Part shown: piece after piece, positions 43,031 to 55,340 of the stretch
Layout of the letters: every line of letters starts with the position of its first letter
How positions within the stretch are numbered: the stretch's first letter is position 1
Source of the DNA: Duncaniella dubosii
GTDB taxonomy: Bacteria > Bacteroidota > Bacteroidia > Bacteroidales > Muribaculaceae
Reading direction: 5' to 3'
Length of the DNA stretch: 64,000 nt
Assembly: GCF_004803915.1 (NCBI RefSeq)
Contig: NZ_CP039396.1
Location: 372,001 to 436,000, forward strand
Made by a program: the position numbers and the translations under genes
Notes under the pieces: model-generated
Told to the model about the DNA's origin: nothing
Database searches by the model: none
Seen by the model: the letters and a program-made list of their open reading frames with translations, nothing else

Positions 43031-46000
43031 TTACTTCACAACGACTTTTGTAGTGACGGTGCGGCCGGATTCGAGAGTATCAACCTTGATAAGAACACCC
43101 TGAGTGCCTTCGTTCACGCGGATGCCCTGAAGATTATAGTAGACGGTGGAAACGACAGCCTCTTCAGCCGAGATGCCGTCAATGGCAGATGTCGCGCCTC
43201 CGACGGCAACAGCCTCTCCGAGACCACCCATTTCGTTGGCTGCACGGACAGAATAAACTTCACCCGCACGGCCTACCTCTACCTCAAACTGAGGCTCGAT
43301 TGTAAAGGCGATAACCTTGCCGTCCTTGCATACTGCCCAACAAGACACGTAATCGCTATTATCCCATGAAAGCAGACCGTTTTCAAGAGTGACATTGGCC
43401 GGGGCCGGAGCCTGCTCAGTGTAGCTTGCGGGATCCCAGTCGTCGTCCGAACCCATGACGGCCTCATAGCTCATAGCATCGGCTTCTTCCTTAGTCAGCA
43501 CAGGATTGTTTTCGTGTGAATCGGCAAAAATCTTCTTGCGCTGGCTGAGATCAATCACTGTTCCGGTAGAAGTCATCGAATTGTACTCGGCAAAGCGTGC
43601 AGGCCAGCCTCCGCTCATTTCGTTCCATCCGATTGCCGAAGGCTTGACTGTCATTTTGGTGTCGATATAGAGAGCAGTCGGCGTACCCTTGCCCCAAGGA
43701 CGGCCGAGAGTATAGTTGCCGTCGATGTCATCTTTCTCTCCTACAATCTCGCAATCCTTGAATACATAACCATACTTTTTAGGATTGGAAGGAACAGCAA
43801 GGTAGCCACCCTTCTCACACATCTGTAGAGTAACGGCATTGTAATAAACGTCGCCCTTGCCGCAGAGGAAGTCAGTGCGTCCACGGAGGAGACCGCCTTC
43901 AAAGTAGAAACGACCCTGATCGTTGTTCGACACATAGGTATCCTGATAAGCCCATAGACAAACATCCTTCATCATTGTCTTGTCAGAACCATCGTTGAGC
44001 ACGATGTCTCGGCCACGCGAATCACCCATAGAGCTCTTCATAGTCAGATTTTGGAAATAGGTAGATGTAGCGGCCTTGTCTAGACGAAGAACATCGCCCT
44101 TACCTATACCTTCAAGAAGATTTGCCGTACCGGAACCATTGTTGCCCTCACCTTCAGGCACGGTATTGGTTATGACCACTCCTTCCATGCTTTCGCCGAT
44201 TAACGAGATATTAGGTGTATTGATATATGTGGTGGGATCGGGATAAGCCTTGCCGTCGCTGCCGGTCTTGGTAGCTGTAGTGCTTGCGGGAATCTTATAG
44301 AAACCGTCGTGGATGAAGATGCGGAAACGCTTGGTCTTGTCTTCACGCGCACCTGCAGCCTTTATGGCAGCCACAAGTTCGTCTACATTGCTGACCTCTG
44401 CATCATAGAGAGCCTTGGCCACGACCGGACGCGTCTTGGTAGTGAAGCGGATCTTAATCTCGTCACTGATTGAATTGTCAGTAAGGTCCATCACACTGTT
44501 GGCGGGAAGTGTGAACGTGTAGTTGGTAGCGTAGGCAAGATTCTTGTACTGGAAAAGTATGGTCTTGCCTGACACCGAAGGCGTGAGCACCTTGTCGCCG
44601 AGAGTAGCCGTCGTTCCCTCCTTGACCTTCACCTTCTCGTCGAATGTAAGCACTATCTTGCCGTTAATCGAGGCCGACGAAGATCCATCCTCGGGAATAA
44701 ACGAAACAAGCACAGGTGCCGTCCCGTCGTCAATAAGCTTGCTTGTTCCGAGGATGTAGCTTGCTCCGATACAAGCGCCGTCATTGTCAGACTTAGTTCC
44801 GTCAATTTCGGAATCACGGTCGGCAATCCAGCGGATATATACGGCTTTCTGATTGTTTGCCTCAGCGGGGAGATCAAACTCTCCGTCGGTCCAGTTCTTT
44901 GCTCCCTGCATGAAGAGAGTGCCCACAGTCTGCCAGTTTTCACCGTCAAGCGAATACTGCACATTGTATTTCTGATAGGCATTGTAGTTGTAGACCATAG
45001 CGGTGATTACCTTGAGGTCAGTGAAAGCCTCGGCATTGACCATAGTCTGCCAATAGTATTTTCCAAGACCGTCGGTGCGCCAGTTCACACCACCGGGACG
45101 CCCCTCATAGCCACCGGCCGAAGCACTCTTGTCGAGCCAGCCCTGCGAATTGCCCGCCTCGTCGCGAAGCACCAGAGCAGCAGCGTCATTGTCGGCCGCA
45201 GCGAAGTCAGCGACGCGTCCGTTGTTGCCCGCACGGTGGAAATCCCATCCGGCAACGAAGTCAATCGACGAGTAGCTTGCGGTAAACGACTTGTCAGCAT
45301 CCATTACAAACTGTATTTCGCTCGATGACTGACCATCGTTCCAGTTAGTGAACGTTAGAATCGGGTTACTGCTTGCAGTGAGGGTCACGGTCGTGCCTTC
45401 CTCATACATGTTCTTTCCATCGACAACAGTCGGAGCAGGAGTCGGAGCGACCATGTAACTGTTAGCTCCACCCTCGACATTATAGTCAAGCGCGAATGTG
45501 CGGAGCGCTTCGAAATTAGCAATGATTTCCGAATTAGCGTCGACGACGTATGTGAACGAAGTTTCAGCCGACAGTTCCTTGCCTGCACCATCTGTCCAGT
45601 TGATAAATCTGTAACCGAAATTGCGGGCAGCCGTAAGAGTCACTTCCGTGCCGGCCTCATATTCCTCTGCCGAGGGATAGGCTGTCACCTTGCCTGCGCT
45701 CTCAATGTTCTGAGAAAGTTTGAGAGTGTATTTATCAACAGCCTCGACTGTTCCGTCAAGAATACCGTTGATACGGACATCGGAAACAAGAAGACCCTTG
45801 TTGTTGGCATAGCCATTGTTCATGACGAGACTAAAACCATCGCCTGAAGCAAGAGCCTTCTGCTGCTCGGGAGTCAGAGCGTATTCAAACTTGACTGTAT
45901 ATGAATCGAGAGAGCCTTTGGCATCCTCAGCCTGAGTCTTGTTGTTGCGGTGAGGAGTAATCGAGGCAAATTCAACAGATTCCCCGCCGGTGATCTCGCC

Positions 46001-47518
46001 ACGGACAGTCACATCATTGCCTGTGCCATCAGTGCCGTCACGTCCGACATAGAAGCTGACGCTTACAGGAGTAAAGGTCAGCCCCTTGGCAGGCTTAACC
46101 GTCCACTTGATTATGTCAGACGGACCGTTGGCCGACGTAATGTCGACAAACTGTATGTCAGGGCACATAGTTGTGCTGATAACCTTTTTGAAAGTACAAA
46201 CACCGATATCGAAATTAGCTATCGAGAAAGCTCCCTCAGGCATAGCCACGACATCTTCCATGAAACTTGATGAATTGAAGGCCCATACGACCGACGCATC
46301 CTGATTTTCGAAAGTAGTGCCGGCAAGGTCCTTGGGGACTACAGGCAGAAGCACCTGAATGTAGCGATAGTAAGATCCGTCGCCGATGACGAGATCAACG
46401 AACTCTGCCTTGCCCTGACAGGTGAAGGACGGATTCTTAGTGCCGTCGGCAATAGAAACGCCGTCGACAGTCGTTGTTGTCGGCGAATTGTATGCCTCGG
46501 TCGAAACTACAGCGCCTTTACATGACGGAACTTTAAACGTAGTTCCGGCATTCATCTGCGCCCAGTCATTCCAGTTGCCGTTGGCAATCTTGCCACCGTT
46601 GTTTGTGTCAAAGTCAAGTTTCACATCAATGATTTCAGTACCGATTTTGGCCTGAGCTACCCAGAAACCTGTGACATTCTGAAATCCCACTGTGGGTGCT
46701 CCGTTCTGACGCTGGAAATCCCACTTGATTGTGACGGGATCTTTGCGGTCAGCGAGCGCGACGGCGTTATCGACGAAAACAGGAGTCAGTGAGACAGGGG
46801 CGGTGACTGTCATAATCTCACCGATTTCATAGTTCTTGCTTCCGTCGGTCCAGCCAACGAGAGTCTTGCCATCCTGATACATGGTGAAGTTTGCCGGTAT
46901 GGTGAAAGTCTTGCCAGATTCAACCTTCGCAGACTCGGGAAGGATGCCGGAATCGACATAGTCACCAAAACCGAATGAAACCTCATACTCGTCAAGGAGC
47001 TCAGAGGGATTGACCTTTTCAACTGCAATGTAGGGAGTGTAGCTTCCACCTGCTATCGTAAGGGTGGCGGCATTACCTTTATAGACAGCCGAAGCGATGT
47101 TTCCGGTCTTGTCATTGTGATAGCAGGCACCGGTGTTTGTATTGAAGGTGGCAACAGTTTCACCGTCGGCATTTTTGACAGTCACATCTCCACCCCAAGC
47201 GCATGTGCCCATAGAAATCCTCACAGGACCTTCGACAGTCACAGTAGAGCTGAAATTACCCCAGCCGTGCTCATTTGAATGAAATTTGCCTGATACCACA
47301 ATTGCAGCGGAAGCATCGTCAGCTGCAACACGCGAAACAGCACCGTCGGCAGCGACGGCAACTCCGAATGTAGTCGATGACTTATCGGCAATCTCGCTAT
47401 CGGTAAGCATGTTGCCATTGGTCAGATCCACTCTGATATCCTTAAACCCGGCACGCGCCGACTGGAATCCCAACAGGCACGCCAGAACAAGGACAACATT
47501 CCAAATTCTTTTTGTCAT
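43031..47518 (-). CDS. Large secreted multidomain pectin methylesterase-like protein
   Basis: The 1495-residue protein has a signal peptide (1-23), a long N-terminal beta region (about 24-590), two InlB-like beta repeats (about 595-750: GYRFINWTDGAGKEL, LTFTNWNDGQSSSEI), a discoidin-like beta sandwich (about 752-920), an SbsA-type Ig domain (about 928-1025), and a CE8 pectin esterase domain (about 1030-1345). CE8 residues are present: YQDTY (acid Asp), GRTDFLCGKGD (nucleophile Asp) and LGRPWG (Arg). The C-terminus VYYNLQGIRVNEGTQGVLIK resembles the tail motif of Prevotella/Muribaculaceae secreted proteins. It should remove methyl esters from dietary pectin, with the other domains for binding. 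No PUL partner is adjacent. Confidence 0.85.
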   Translation of the reverse strand: MTKRIWNVVLVLACLLGFQSARAGFKDIRVDLTNGNMLTDSEIADKSSTTFGVAVAADGAVSRVAADDASAAIVVSGKFHSNEHGWGNFSSTVTVEGPVRISMGTCAWGGDVTVKNADGETVATFNTNTGACYHNDKTGNIASAVYKGNAATLTIAGGSYTPYIAVEKVNPSELLDEYEVSFGFGDYVDSGILPESAKVESGKTFTIPANFTMYQDGKTLVGWTDGSKNYEIGEIMTVTAPVSLTPVFVDNAVALADRKDPVTIKWDFQRQNGAPTVGFQNVTGFWVAQAKIGTEIIDVKLDFDTNNGGKIANGNWNDWAQMNAGTTFKVPSCKGAVVSTEAYNSPTTTTVDGVSIADGTKNPSFTCQGKAEFVDLVIGDGSYYRYIQVLLPVVPKDLAGTTFENQDASVVWAFNSSSFMEDVVAMPEGAFSIANFDIGVCTFKKVISTTMCPDIQFVDITSANGPSDIIKWTVKPAKGLTFTPVSVSFYVGRDGTDGTGNDVTVRGEITGGESVEFASITPHRNNKTQAEDAKGSLDSYTVKFEYALTPEQQKALASGDGFSLVMNNGYANNKGLLVSDVRINGILDGTVEAVDKYTLKLSQNIESAGKVTAYPSAEEYEAGTEVTLTAARNFGYRFINWTDGAGKELSAETSFTYVVDANSEIIANFEALRTFALDYNVEGGANSYMVAPTPAPTVVDGKNMYEEGTTVTLTASSNPILTFTNWNDGQSSSEIQFVMDADKSFTASYSSIDFVAGWDFHRAGNNGRVADFAAADNDAAALVLRDEAGNSQGWLDKSASAGGYEGRPGGVNWRTDGLGKYYWQTMVNAEAFTDLKVITAMVYNYNAYQKYNVQYSLDGENWQTVGTLFMQGAKNWTDGEFDLPAEANNQKAVYIRWIADRDSEIDGTKSDNDGACIGASYILGTSKLIDDGTAPVLVSFIPEDGSSSASINGKIVLTFDEKVKVKEGTTATLGDKVLTPSVSGKTILFQYKNLAYATNYTFTLPANSVMDLTDNSISDEIKIRFTTKTRPVVAKALYDAEVSNVDELVAAIKAAGAREDKTKRFRIFIHDGFYKIPASTTATKTGSDGKAYPDPTTYINTPNISLIGESMEGVVITNTVPEGEGNNGSGTANLLEGIGKGDVLRLDKAATSTYFQNLTMKSSMGDSRGRDIVLNDGSDKTMMKDVCLWAYQDTYVSNNDQGRFYFEGGLLRGRTDFLCGKGDVYYNAVTLQMCEKGGYLAVPSNPKKYGYVFKDCEIVGEKDDIDGNYTLGRPWGKGTPTALYIDTKMTVKPSAIGWNEMSGGWPARFAEYNSMTSTGTVIDLSQRKKIFADSHENNPVLTKEEADAMSYEAVMGSDDDWDPASYTEQAPAPANVTLENGLLSWDNSDYVSCWAVCKDGKVIAFTIEPQFEVEVGRAGEVYSVRAANEMGGLGEAVAVGGATSAIDGISAEEAVVSTVYYNLQGIRVNEGTQGVLIKVDTLESGRTVTTKVVVK

Positions 47519-47636
47519 GAGTAGAAATTAATAATAATTGGTATTAAATTTATTGATAATAAAATAGTGATGTCACATCAAGCCACTTATTGTAATAAGC
47601 CATAAATCAGCTACTAAGCGAAAATGTCTCTGAATG

Positions 47637-47667
47637 CAAAACTACAACTTAATTCGCTAATATACAA
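47637..47667 (-). promoter_or_regulatory. Promoter of the pectin-esterase gene
   Basis: On the minus strand TTG (47667-47665) and TAGTTTTG (47644-47637), spacing 20, giving a leader of about 110 bases. The remaining gene-free bases 47519-47636 and 47668-47805 are AT-rich and show nothing else. Confidence 0.6.
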
Positions 47668-47805
47668 GCGTTGAGCAAAGAAATATTAAAATATTTTAAA
47701 AATTCATGTCTGAATATATTTTACCGACATAAAAACTTTTGAAGACGGAAATAACTACTCAAAGTTAATCATACACAAAAGCGTTCAAGGCATTGCAAAG
47801 CATAA

Positions 47806-47850
47806 AAAACCGGTCCGTTCAATCTATCTAAGAAAGAACGAACCGATTTT
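47806..47850 (-). terminator. Terminator of the groS-groL operon
   Basis: 47806-47820 and 47836-47850 pair over 15 positions; the two + strand C-A mismatches become G-U pairs in minus-strand RNA, and the minus strand ends in a T-run, so the hairpin serves groL. Confidence 0.75.
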
Positions 47851-47908
47851 TGAATTTTATTTTATCTTCCTTGGTTCAGGAAGAGTCAGGTCGACTGTTA
47901 TGGAACAA

Positions 47909-49567
<1,659 letters not shown>

Positions 49568-49638
49568 TTATCGTTTATAAAAATCCTCAAGGGATTACTA
49601 TTTATCTTTCTGTCCTGATAATTCCTGAACGCAGAGAA

Positions 49639-49914
49639 TTACTTTTCAAGAACGGCAAGGACATCGCTCTGACGCATGATGAGATATTTAGTGCCGTCAA
49701 GCTCGATTTCAGAACCTGCATATTTGCCGAAAAGGACTTCGTCGCCGGCCTTAACGACCATTTCCTCGTCTTTTGTACCGTTGCCGGTAGCCACGACTGT
49801 TCCACGAAGGGGTTTTTCCTTTGCCGTATCGGGAATGATGATACCGGCGGCTGTTACTTCTTCGGCAGGAGTGGGGCTAATCAGCACTCTGTCAGCTAAT
49901 GGCTTGATATTCAT
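49639..49914 (-). CDS. groS: Co-chaperonin GroES (Hsp10)
   Basis: The 91-residue protein has the GroES fold marks: [10 protein letters not shown], the mobile loop [21 protein letters not shown] and the C-terminal [14 protein letters not shown]. It caps GroEL. First gene of the operon; its upstream region contains a 20-bp perfect palindrome overlapping the predicted promoter. Confidence 0.98.
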   Translation of the reverse strand: MNIKPLADRVLISPTPAEEVTAAGIIIPDTAKEKPLRGTVVATGNGTKDEEMVVKAGDEVLFGKYAGSEIELDGTKYLIMRQSDVLAVLEK

Positions 49915-50023
49915 AGTTTCTGATATTATAAATGATTATTATTGATTAATTTTTTAATTACTTTAAGGTTAGTCGGGTCACGCGACCCGTCGCCTCTGCT
50001 TCATGATATCGCATAAATCGTGC

Positions 50024-50056
50024 CAAAGGCAAGGATTGTCAGTCGCGACTGACAAA
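50024..50056 (-). promoter_or_regulatory. groS-groL promoter with an overlapping 20-bp palindrome
   Basis: On the minus strand, TTTG (50056-50053) and TGCCTTTG (50031-50024) are 21 bases apart, a near-consensus promoter with one mismatch at -7. The spacer and -33 are occupied by the perfect palindrome TTGTCAGTCGCGACTGACAA (50036-50055). There is no T-run, so it is not a terminator. It does not match CIRCE (TTAGCACTC-N9-GAGTGCTAA). A dimeric repressor site is the simplest reading. The leader also holds a small hairpin CGGGTC/GACCCG (49974-49989). Confidence 0.6.
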
Positions 50057-50261
50057 ATGTCAATCAGGCAGACATGTGGACTCATGGCATAATGACAAGA
50101 CCGGCACACAGCGCCGGCTATCTATATTCAGAAACATTTTAAAAGGCACGAAAGTTCAGGCTCTCAGTAAAAAGCCATCCGTAGTTGCCGACAACAACAA
50201 TACAATGACATCACATCGGGTCTTGTATATACATATTTATAATAAGGAGGCAATATCCAGA

Positions 50262-50982
50262 TCAGAGTACTGAAGCAATTGAAGAACGAGACTCTTCCAT
50301 TAGCCTTGAAAGATCATGACCGTCAGTCGAAGGGAGTATGGGTTTATGTATTGTCAGATGGATATGTCCCGGGACAGGCAGTTTCTTGAATCGCGGAAGC
50401 ACCTTGAATGCGCCGTCAATGGTCAGCGGCACGACAGGGAGATTAAATTCCACGGCAAGTCGGTAGGCCCGCGCTTGAACGGGCGCATCTCGCCGGTCCA
50501 TGTCCTCGCACCTTCGGGAAAAACCACAAGCGACATTCCTCCACTCAGCAGGCGCTCGGCCCGCTCCATTGTGCGGCGAGTGGCGGCAGGCGATGAATTG
50601 TCGACAAAAATCTGCTTTGCCCAGCGGCATGCCCACCCGACAAATGGAATTTTCTGAAGACTCTGCTTCATCATCCAGCGGAAATTATGGCCGAGATAGC
50701 CGTAGACAGTAAAAATGTCGTAAGCCCCCTGATGGTTGGCTACGAACATATAGCTGACCTTTGAGTCGATGTTCTCGCGGCCACTGACGGTCACCCTGAC
50801 AAACGCCAGCCAGCAAAACAGACGCGACCAGAGGATTTCAGGATAATATCCCCACCATCCGCCGAAACCGAGGCCGAACCAATGACTGTAGCGACGGCGG
50901 TGAGAATAGTCGCCACTATCAGAAGCGGACACATGATGACCACCTGATAGATGCGATAGAATATGAGCAAGATTGCTGGCAT
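50262..50982 (-). pseudogene. Lysophospholipid (1-acylglycerol-3-phosphate) acyltransferase with two frameshifts
   Basis: Three successive minus-strand frames make one PlsC-type protein: frame 1 (from 50982) MPAILLIFYRIYQ plus a membrane helix to VATVIG; frame 2 GGWWGYYPEILWSRLF, ANHQGAYDIF (the HX4D-like block reads NHQGAYD), VVFPEGARTWTGEM; and frame 3 YRLAVEFNLPVVPLTIDGAFKVLP to the stop. The first switch is repaired by one extra G in GGTTCGG, giving GGTTGCGG (I-G-C-G-L-G); the second by one more G in CGCGGGCC. Both are single-base losses. The intact enzyme would add the second acyl chain to glycerophosphate for phospholipid synthesis. Confidence 0.8.
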
Positions 50983-51156
50983 GTGCGTATGTTTTTAGAA
51001 CGTCCTTAAAAGGTTTACATGGCGCTTGGGCCGTTTATTGCTCACAAAAATACACATAATTTCTAAAAGAGTCAAAAAATGTGTGGAATATCTCAGAAAC
51101 ACATCTGTCACGAAACAAAGAGGTTGATATTAGTTAAAGAAATTTTTCTTTAATTC
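50983..51156. other. Gene-free stretch before the sdh promoter
   Basis: AT-rich, with no frame I would call. The minus-strand promoter of the acyltransferase must lie in its first part; I could not assign it with confidence. Confidence 0.4.
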
Positions 51157-51187
51157 TTGTAAAGACCGATGTTTTGACGTAACTTTG
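51157..51187 (+). promoter_or_regulatory. Promoter of the succinate dehydrogenase/fumarate reductase operon
   Basis: TTG (51157-51159) and TAACTTTG (51180-51187), spacing 20. The leader to ATG 51328 is about 135 bases. Confidence 0.7.
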
Positions 51188-51327
51188 CACTATCAAGAGC
51201 ACAATGCGCATCTTTGGCAATGCCGAACATAGAATTCCGGCCTTCGGGTCTCGGGAATCTCTCATTTTCCCATAGCACAATTTCATAAATCCAATCTAAT
51301 AATTTCTAATTTCATTTCCAAACTACT

Positions 51328-52002
51328 ATGTGGTTAACATGCTCATCTATAGGAAGGAAGTTCGTGATGGCACTCACGGGCATTTGCCTTGTCCTATTTG
51401 TCACGTTTCACTGTCTGATGAACGGAGTGGCTATTTTCTCGCCTGATGGCTACAACGCTATCTGTGCATTCCTCGGAGCCAACTGGTATGCTCTCGTAGC
51501 ATCAATCGGCCTCGCAGCCCTCGCTATCATCCACATCTGCTATGCAGTGTGGCTCACCATCCAGAACCGCAAGGCCCGTGGCAATGACCGCTATGCAGTC
51601 GTTGCAAAACCCGCACAGGTTGAATGGGCTTCGCAAAACATGCTCGTGCTCGGCATCGTGATTCTCGCCTTCCTCGTGGTCCACATGATTCAATTCTGGG
51701 CCAAGATGCAGCTGGCAGAAATCCTCGGCGAGCACTTCCCCGATCCACAAAACGGCATCTACTTCATCAACGAAGCCTTCAAGCTCGTGTGGACACCCAT
51801 TGTCTACATCATCGGCTTCATCGCCCTCTGGTTCCACATGAACCACGGTTTCTGGTCAATGTTCCAGAGCTGCGGATGGGACAACGACACATGGCTTCCG
51901 CGCCTCAAAAGCATCGGCTTCTGGTGGACAACCATCGTGGTTCTTCTCTTCATTGCCGAAGCTATCGTGTTCACAGTCCGTGCCCATAGCGGATGTTTCT
52001 AA
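51328..52002 (+). CDS. frdC: Succinate dehydrogenase/fumarate reductase cytochrome b subunit
   Basis: The 224-residue protein has five hydrophobic helices and conserved His residues spaced for two hemes (FHCLMN, HICYA, HMIQF, HMNHGFW), the type B (b558) anchor. It links quinones to the flavoprotein in the inner membrane. In Bacteroidales this complex mainly reduces fumarate in anaerobic respiration. First of three genes; 30 bases to the flavoprotein gene. The symbol sdhC is equally used. Confidence 0.95.
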   Translation: MWLTCSSIGRKFVMALTGICLVLFVTFHCLMNGVAIFSPDGYNAICAFLGANWYALVASIGLAALAIIHICYAVWLTIQNRKARGNDRYAVVAKPAQVEWASQNMLVLGIVILAFLVVHMIQFWAKMQLAEILGEHFPDPQNGIYFINEAFKLVWTPIVYIIGFIALWFHMNHGFWSMFQSCGWDNDTWLPRLKSIGFWWTTIVVLLFIAEAIVFTVRAHSGCF

Positions 52003-52032
52003 TCTCATCGTTAACAATCCCACATCACAGAT

Positions 52033-54060
52033 ATGGCAGACAACAAGAACCTTGAGGGTATGATCGACTCTACCCCCATCATGAAGGATTACGCCGACAT
52101 CGAATCCTCCAAGCTTCCTGAATATCAGATTGATTCAAAGATTCCCGAAGGCCCTCTCGCCCAGAAGTGGACCAACTATAAGGCTCATCAGAAGCTCGTG
52201 AACCCCGCCAACAAGCGCAATCTCGACGTGATTGTCGTAGGTACCGGTCTCGCAGGTGCGTCAGCAGCCTCGACTCTCGGCGAACTCGGCTTCAACGTGC
52301 TCAACTTCTGCATACAGGACTCACCCCGCCGCGCGCACTCAATCGCAGCTCAGGGCGGTATCAATGCAGCAAAGGATTATCAGAACGACGGCGACTCTGT
52401 TTACCGCCTCTTCTACGACACCATCAAGGGCGGTGACTTCCGCTCGCGCGAGGCAAACGTCTATCGTCTCGCAGAGGTGTCAAACAATATCATCGACCAG
52501 TGCGTGGCTCAGGGTGTACCTTTCGCACGCGAATACGGCGGCCTCCTCGCCAACCGTTCGTTCGGTGGCGCACAGGTGTCGCGTACATTCTATGCTAAAG
52601 GCCAGACAGGCCAGCAGCTTCTCCTCGGCGCTTACGCTTCGCTCAACCGCCAGATCAAGAAAGGCACTGTGAAGTCGTTCAACCGTCGCGAGATGCTCGA
52701 CGTAGTAATCATCGACGGCCGCGCACGCGGTATCATCGTCCGCAACCTCGTCACCGGTGAAATCGAGCGCTACGCCGCTCACGCAGTGGTGCTCGCTACC
52801 GGCGGTTATGGCCGTGCATTCTTCCTCTCGACAAACGCAATGGGCTGCAACGGTTCGGCCGCAGTTCAGGCATTCAAGAAGGGAGCTTATCTTGCCAACC
52901 TCGCTTTTACACAGATTCACCCCACCTGTATCCCCGTCCACGGCGAAGACCAGTCGAAGCTCACACTCATGAGTGAATCGCTCCGTAACGACGGCCGCAT
53001 CTGGGTACCCAAAAAGAAAGAAGACGCCGAGGCTATCCGCGCCGGCAAGAAGAAGCCGACCGATATCCCCGACGAGGACCGCGACTTCTATCTCGAACGC
53101 CGCTATCCCGCCTTCGGTAACCTCTGCCCCCGTGACATCGCCAGCCGTGCAGCCAAGGAGCGCTGCGACGCAGGCTTTGGCGTAGGTACAGGCAACGCCG
53201 TTTACCTCGACTTCAAGTATGCGATCAACCGTCTTGGCGAAGATGTCGTGCGCGATCGCTACGGCAACCTCTTCGACATGTATCAGATGATCTCTGACGA
53301 TAACCCCTATGAAACTCCGATGATGATCTTCCCCGCAAGCCACTACACAATGGGCGGCATCTGGGTTGACTACGAGCTCCAGACTTCAATCAAGGGTCTC
53401 TTCGCCATCGGTGAATGTAACTTCTCCGACCACGGAGCAAACCGCCTCGGTGCGTCGGCTCTCATGCAGGGTCTCGCCGACGGTTATTTCGTGATTCCCT
53501 ACACAATGCAGAACTACCTCAGCGACCAGATCAAGGTTCCCCACTTCACAACCGATGCCAAGGAGTTTGACGAAGCAGAGAAGGCCGTACGCGCCCGCAT
53601 CGAAAAGCTCATGAACATCAAGGGAACAAAGTCGCCTGACCAGATCCACAAGCGTCTCGGCCATGTGATGTGGGATCTCGTTGGTATGGGCCGCACACTT
53701 CAGAGTCTCGTCAAGGCTCTCGACGAAATCGAAGAAGTACGCAAGGAATTCTACACTGACCTCCGTGTCGTAGGCCGCGCCGACGACCTCAACACCGAGC
53801 TTGAAAAGGCACTCCGTCTCGAAGACTTCCTCGTGATCGCCAAGATGATGGCCATCGACGCCCTCAACCGCAACGAATCATGCGGCGCACACTTCCGCGA
53901 AGAATATCAGCTCGCCGACGGCGAAGCCGCACGTAACGACAAGGATTACATGTATGTTTCCTGCTGGAAATATACAGGCGACAACGAAAAGCCCGTCCTT
54001 CTCAAAGAACCCCTCAATTACACCGAAATCAAGGTTCAAACACGTAACTACAAATCATAA
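52033..54060 (+). CDS. frdA: Succinate dehydrogenase/fumarate reductase flavoprotein subunit
   Basis: The 675-residue protein has the FAD Rossmann motif [13 protein letters not shown], the flavin-linking region [14 protein letters not shown] with its His, the active-site HPTCIPV and the late [22 protein letters not shown] block (here [18 protein letters not shown]). It catalyses fumarate to succinate or the reverse with electrons from the iron-sulphur subunit. The long N-terminal extension before residue 60 is usual in the Bacteroidales form. Middle gene of the operon, 17 bases before frdB. Confidence 0.97.
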   Translation: MADNKNLEGMIDSTPIMKDYADIESSKLPEYQIDSKIPEGPLAQKWTNYKAHQKLVNPANKRNLDVIVVGTGLAGASAASTLGELGFNVLNFCIQDSPRRAHSIAAQGGINAAKDYQNDGDSVYRLFYDTIKGGDFRSREANVYRLAEVSNNIIDQCVAQGVPFAREYGGLLANRSFGGAQVSRTFYAKGQTGQQLLLGAYASLNRQIKKGTVKSFNRREMLDVVIIDGRARGIIVRNLVTGEIERYAAHAVVLATGGYGRAFFLSTNAMGCNGSAAVQAFKKGAYLANLAFTQIHPTCIPVHGEDQSKLTLMSESLRNDGRIWVPKKKEDAEAIRAGKKKPTDIPDEDRDFYLERRYPAFGNLCPRDIASRAAKERCDAGFGVGTGNAVYLDFKYAINRLGEDVVRDRYGNLFDMYQMISDDNPYETPMMIFPASHYTMGGIWVDYELQTSIKGLFAIGECNFSDHGANRLGASALMQGLADGYFVIPYTMQNYLSDQIKVPHFTTDAKEFDEAEKAVRARIEKLMNIKGTKSPDQIHKRLGHVMWDLVGMGRTLQSLVKALDEIEEVRKEFYTDLRVVGRADDLNTELEKALRLEDFLVIAKMMAIDALNRNESCGAHFREEYQLADGEAARNDKDYMYVSCWKYTGDNEKPVLLKEPLNYTEIKVQTRNYKS

Positions 54061-54077
54061 GCAAATTTCGAAGACAA

Positions 54078-54833
54078 ATGGAACATACTATAAATGTAAA
54101 CCTCAAGATTTGGCGTCAACGTGGCCCAAAAGAACCGGGTTCATTCCAGACCTATCGTGTTGAGAATGTTTCGACCGGCAGCTCATTCCTTGAAATGCTC
54201 GACATGCTCAACCAGCAGCTCGTCGACCGCAACGAAGAGCCTGTGGTATTCGATAGCGACTGTCGTGAAGGCATCTGCGGTATGTGCTCTCTCTATATCA
54301 ACGGACACCCCCACGGTCCTGTACAGGGCATCACTACCTGCCAGCTCCACATGCGTAAGTTCAACAACGAGGACACCATCACTATCGAGCCTTGGCGTTC
54401 GGCTGCCTTCCCCGTGATCCGCGACCTCATGGTCAACCGTAACGCCTTCGACCAGATTCAGCAGGCCGGTGGTTATGTGTCGTTCAACTGTGGTGGCGCT
54501 CCCGATGCCAACAACCTTCCCATCTCAAAGGAAGTGGCCGACGTGGCTATGGACTCGGCAACATGTATCGGTTGCGGCGCTTGCGTTGCAGCCTGCAAAA
54601 ACGGCTCGGCAATGCTTTTTGTCAGCGCCAAGGTAAGCCAGTTCGCACTCCTGCCGCAAGGTCAGGTGGAACGCGCACGCCGTGCCCGCGCAATGGTCAG
54701 GAAGATGGATGAACTCGGATTTGGTAACTGCACAAACACAGGCGCATGCGCAGCCGAATGTCCCAAGAACATTCCTCTGAGCAACATTGCCCGCCTCAAC
54801 CGTGAATTTGTCAAAGCCAAATTCGCTGACTAA
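54078..54833 (+). CDS. frdB: Succinate dehydrogenase/fumarate reductase iron-sulphur subunit
   Basis: The 251-residue protein carries the [2Fe-2S] cysteines in [18 protein letters not shown], and the [4Fe-4S] and [3Fe-4S] sets in [12 protein letters not shown] and [13 protein letters not shown]. It passes electrons between the heme anchor and the flavoprotein. Last gene of the operon, closed by a strong terminator. Confidence 0.97.
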   Translation: MEHTINVNLKIWRQRGPKEPGSFQTYRVENVSTGSSFLEMLDMLNQQLVDRNEEPVVFDSDCREGICGMCSLYINGHPHGPVQGITTCQLHMRKFNNEDTITIEPWRSAAFPVIRDLMVNRNAFDQIQQAGGYVSFNCGGAPDANNLPISKEVADVAMDSATCIGCGACVAACKNGSAMLFVSAKVSQFALLPQGQVERARRARAMVRKMDELGFGNCTNTGACAAECPKNIPLSNIARLNREFVKAKFAD

Positions 54834-54864
54834 AAGCCGACCGCGCATAAGCGTATCAATAACA

Positions 54865-54911
54865 ACACCGCCGTCACCACCTTAAAAGTAATGACGGCGG
54901 TGTCGTTTTTA
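54865..54911 (+). terminator. Terminator of the frd/sdh operon
   Basis: ACACCGCCGTCA (54865-54876) pairs perfectly with TGACGGCGGTGT (54892-54903), then CGTTTTTA. Confidence 0.9.
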
Positions 54912-55222
54912 TGTCCTCTTTTCAATCTTCAGCATCGCTTTCATATAGCCTCTCGCAAACCTTAACTGCAAAATTTAGTTAAAACATCCGTCAGACAAAA
55001 CCAGATCTGTAATCAGATGTATTAAAAGTATGCAAGCGAATCCAAAAATCAAAGTCATTGAGGATTTAATTGCAAAGCACACTAAATTGTAACATTTTCG
55101 CAATAATTATGAATCCAAATTAATCCTCTATAATTCAGAATACTATCTTATTTTGTAATATATTTGTCATCAATTTAACAAAATTTTATATTAAATATAT
55201 TTATCACGCTAAGATTTTGTTG
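54912..55222. other. Very AT-rich gene-free stretch before the first ECF gene
   Basis: No frame or fold of note. The AT content is higher than in the neighbouring coding regions, as in the equivalent region before the second ECF gene, and may serve as an upstream control region. Confidence 0.4.
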
Positions 55223-55230
55223 TAATTTTG
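55223..55230 (+). promoter_or_regulatory. -7 element of ECF sigma gene 1
   Basis: TAATTTTG matches TAnnTTTG, 110 bases before ATG 55341; the -33 side is poor, so a second sigma factor may be needed. Confidence 0.4.
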
Positions 55231-55340
55231 AATTGTCAAATGTGTCCGTGGATTTACCAGAGGCATATTGAGGACAAAAAAGGAACACAACAACAATCCT
55301 CGATTCTTTTTGATACGTTCAACTCTCTAAATTTTCAATT

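Noticed and set aside
52480..53343. 287-codon minus-strand frame opposite the fumarate reductase flavoprotein gene
   Set aside because: Shadow of a long, strongly codon-biased gene; no family marks and no promoter.
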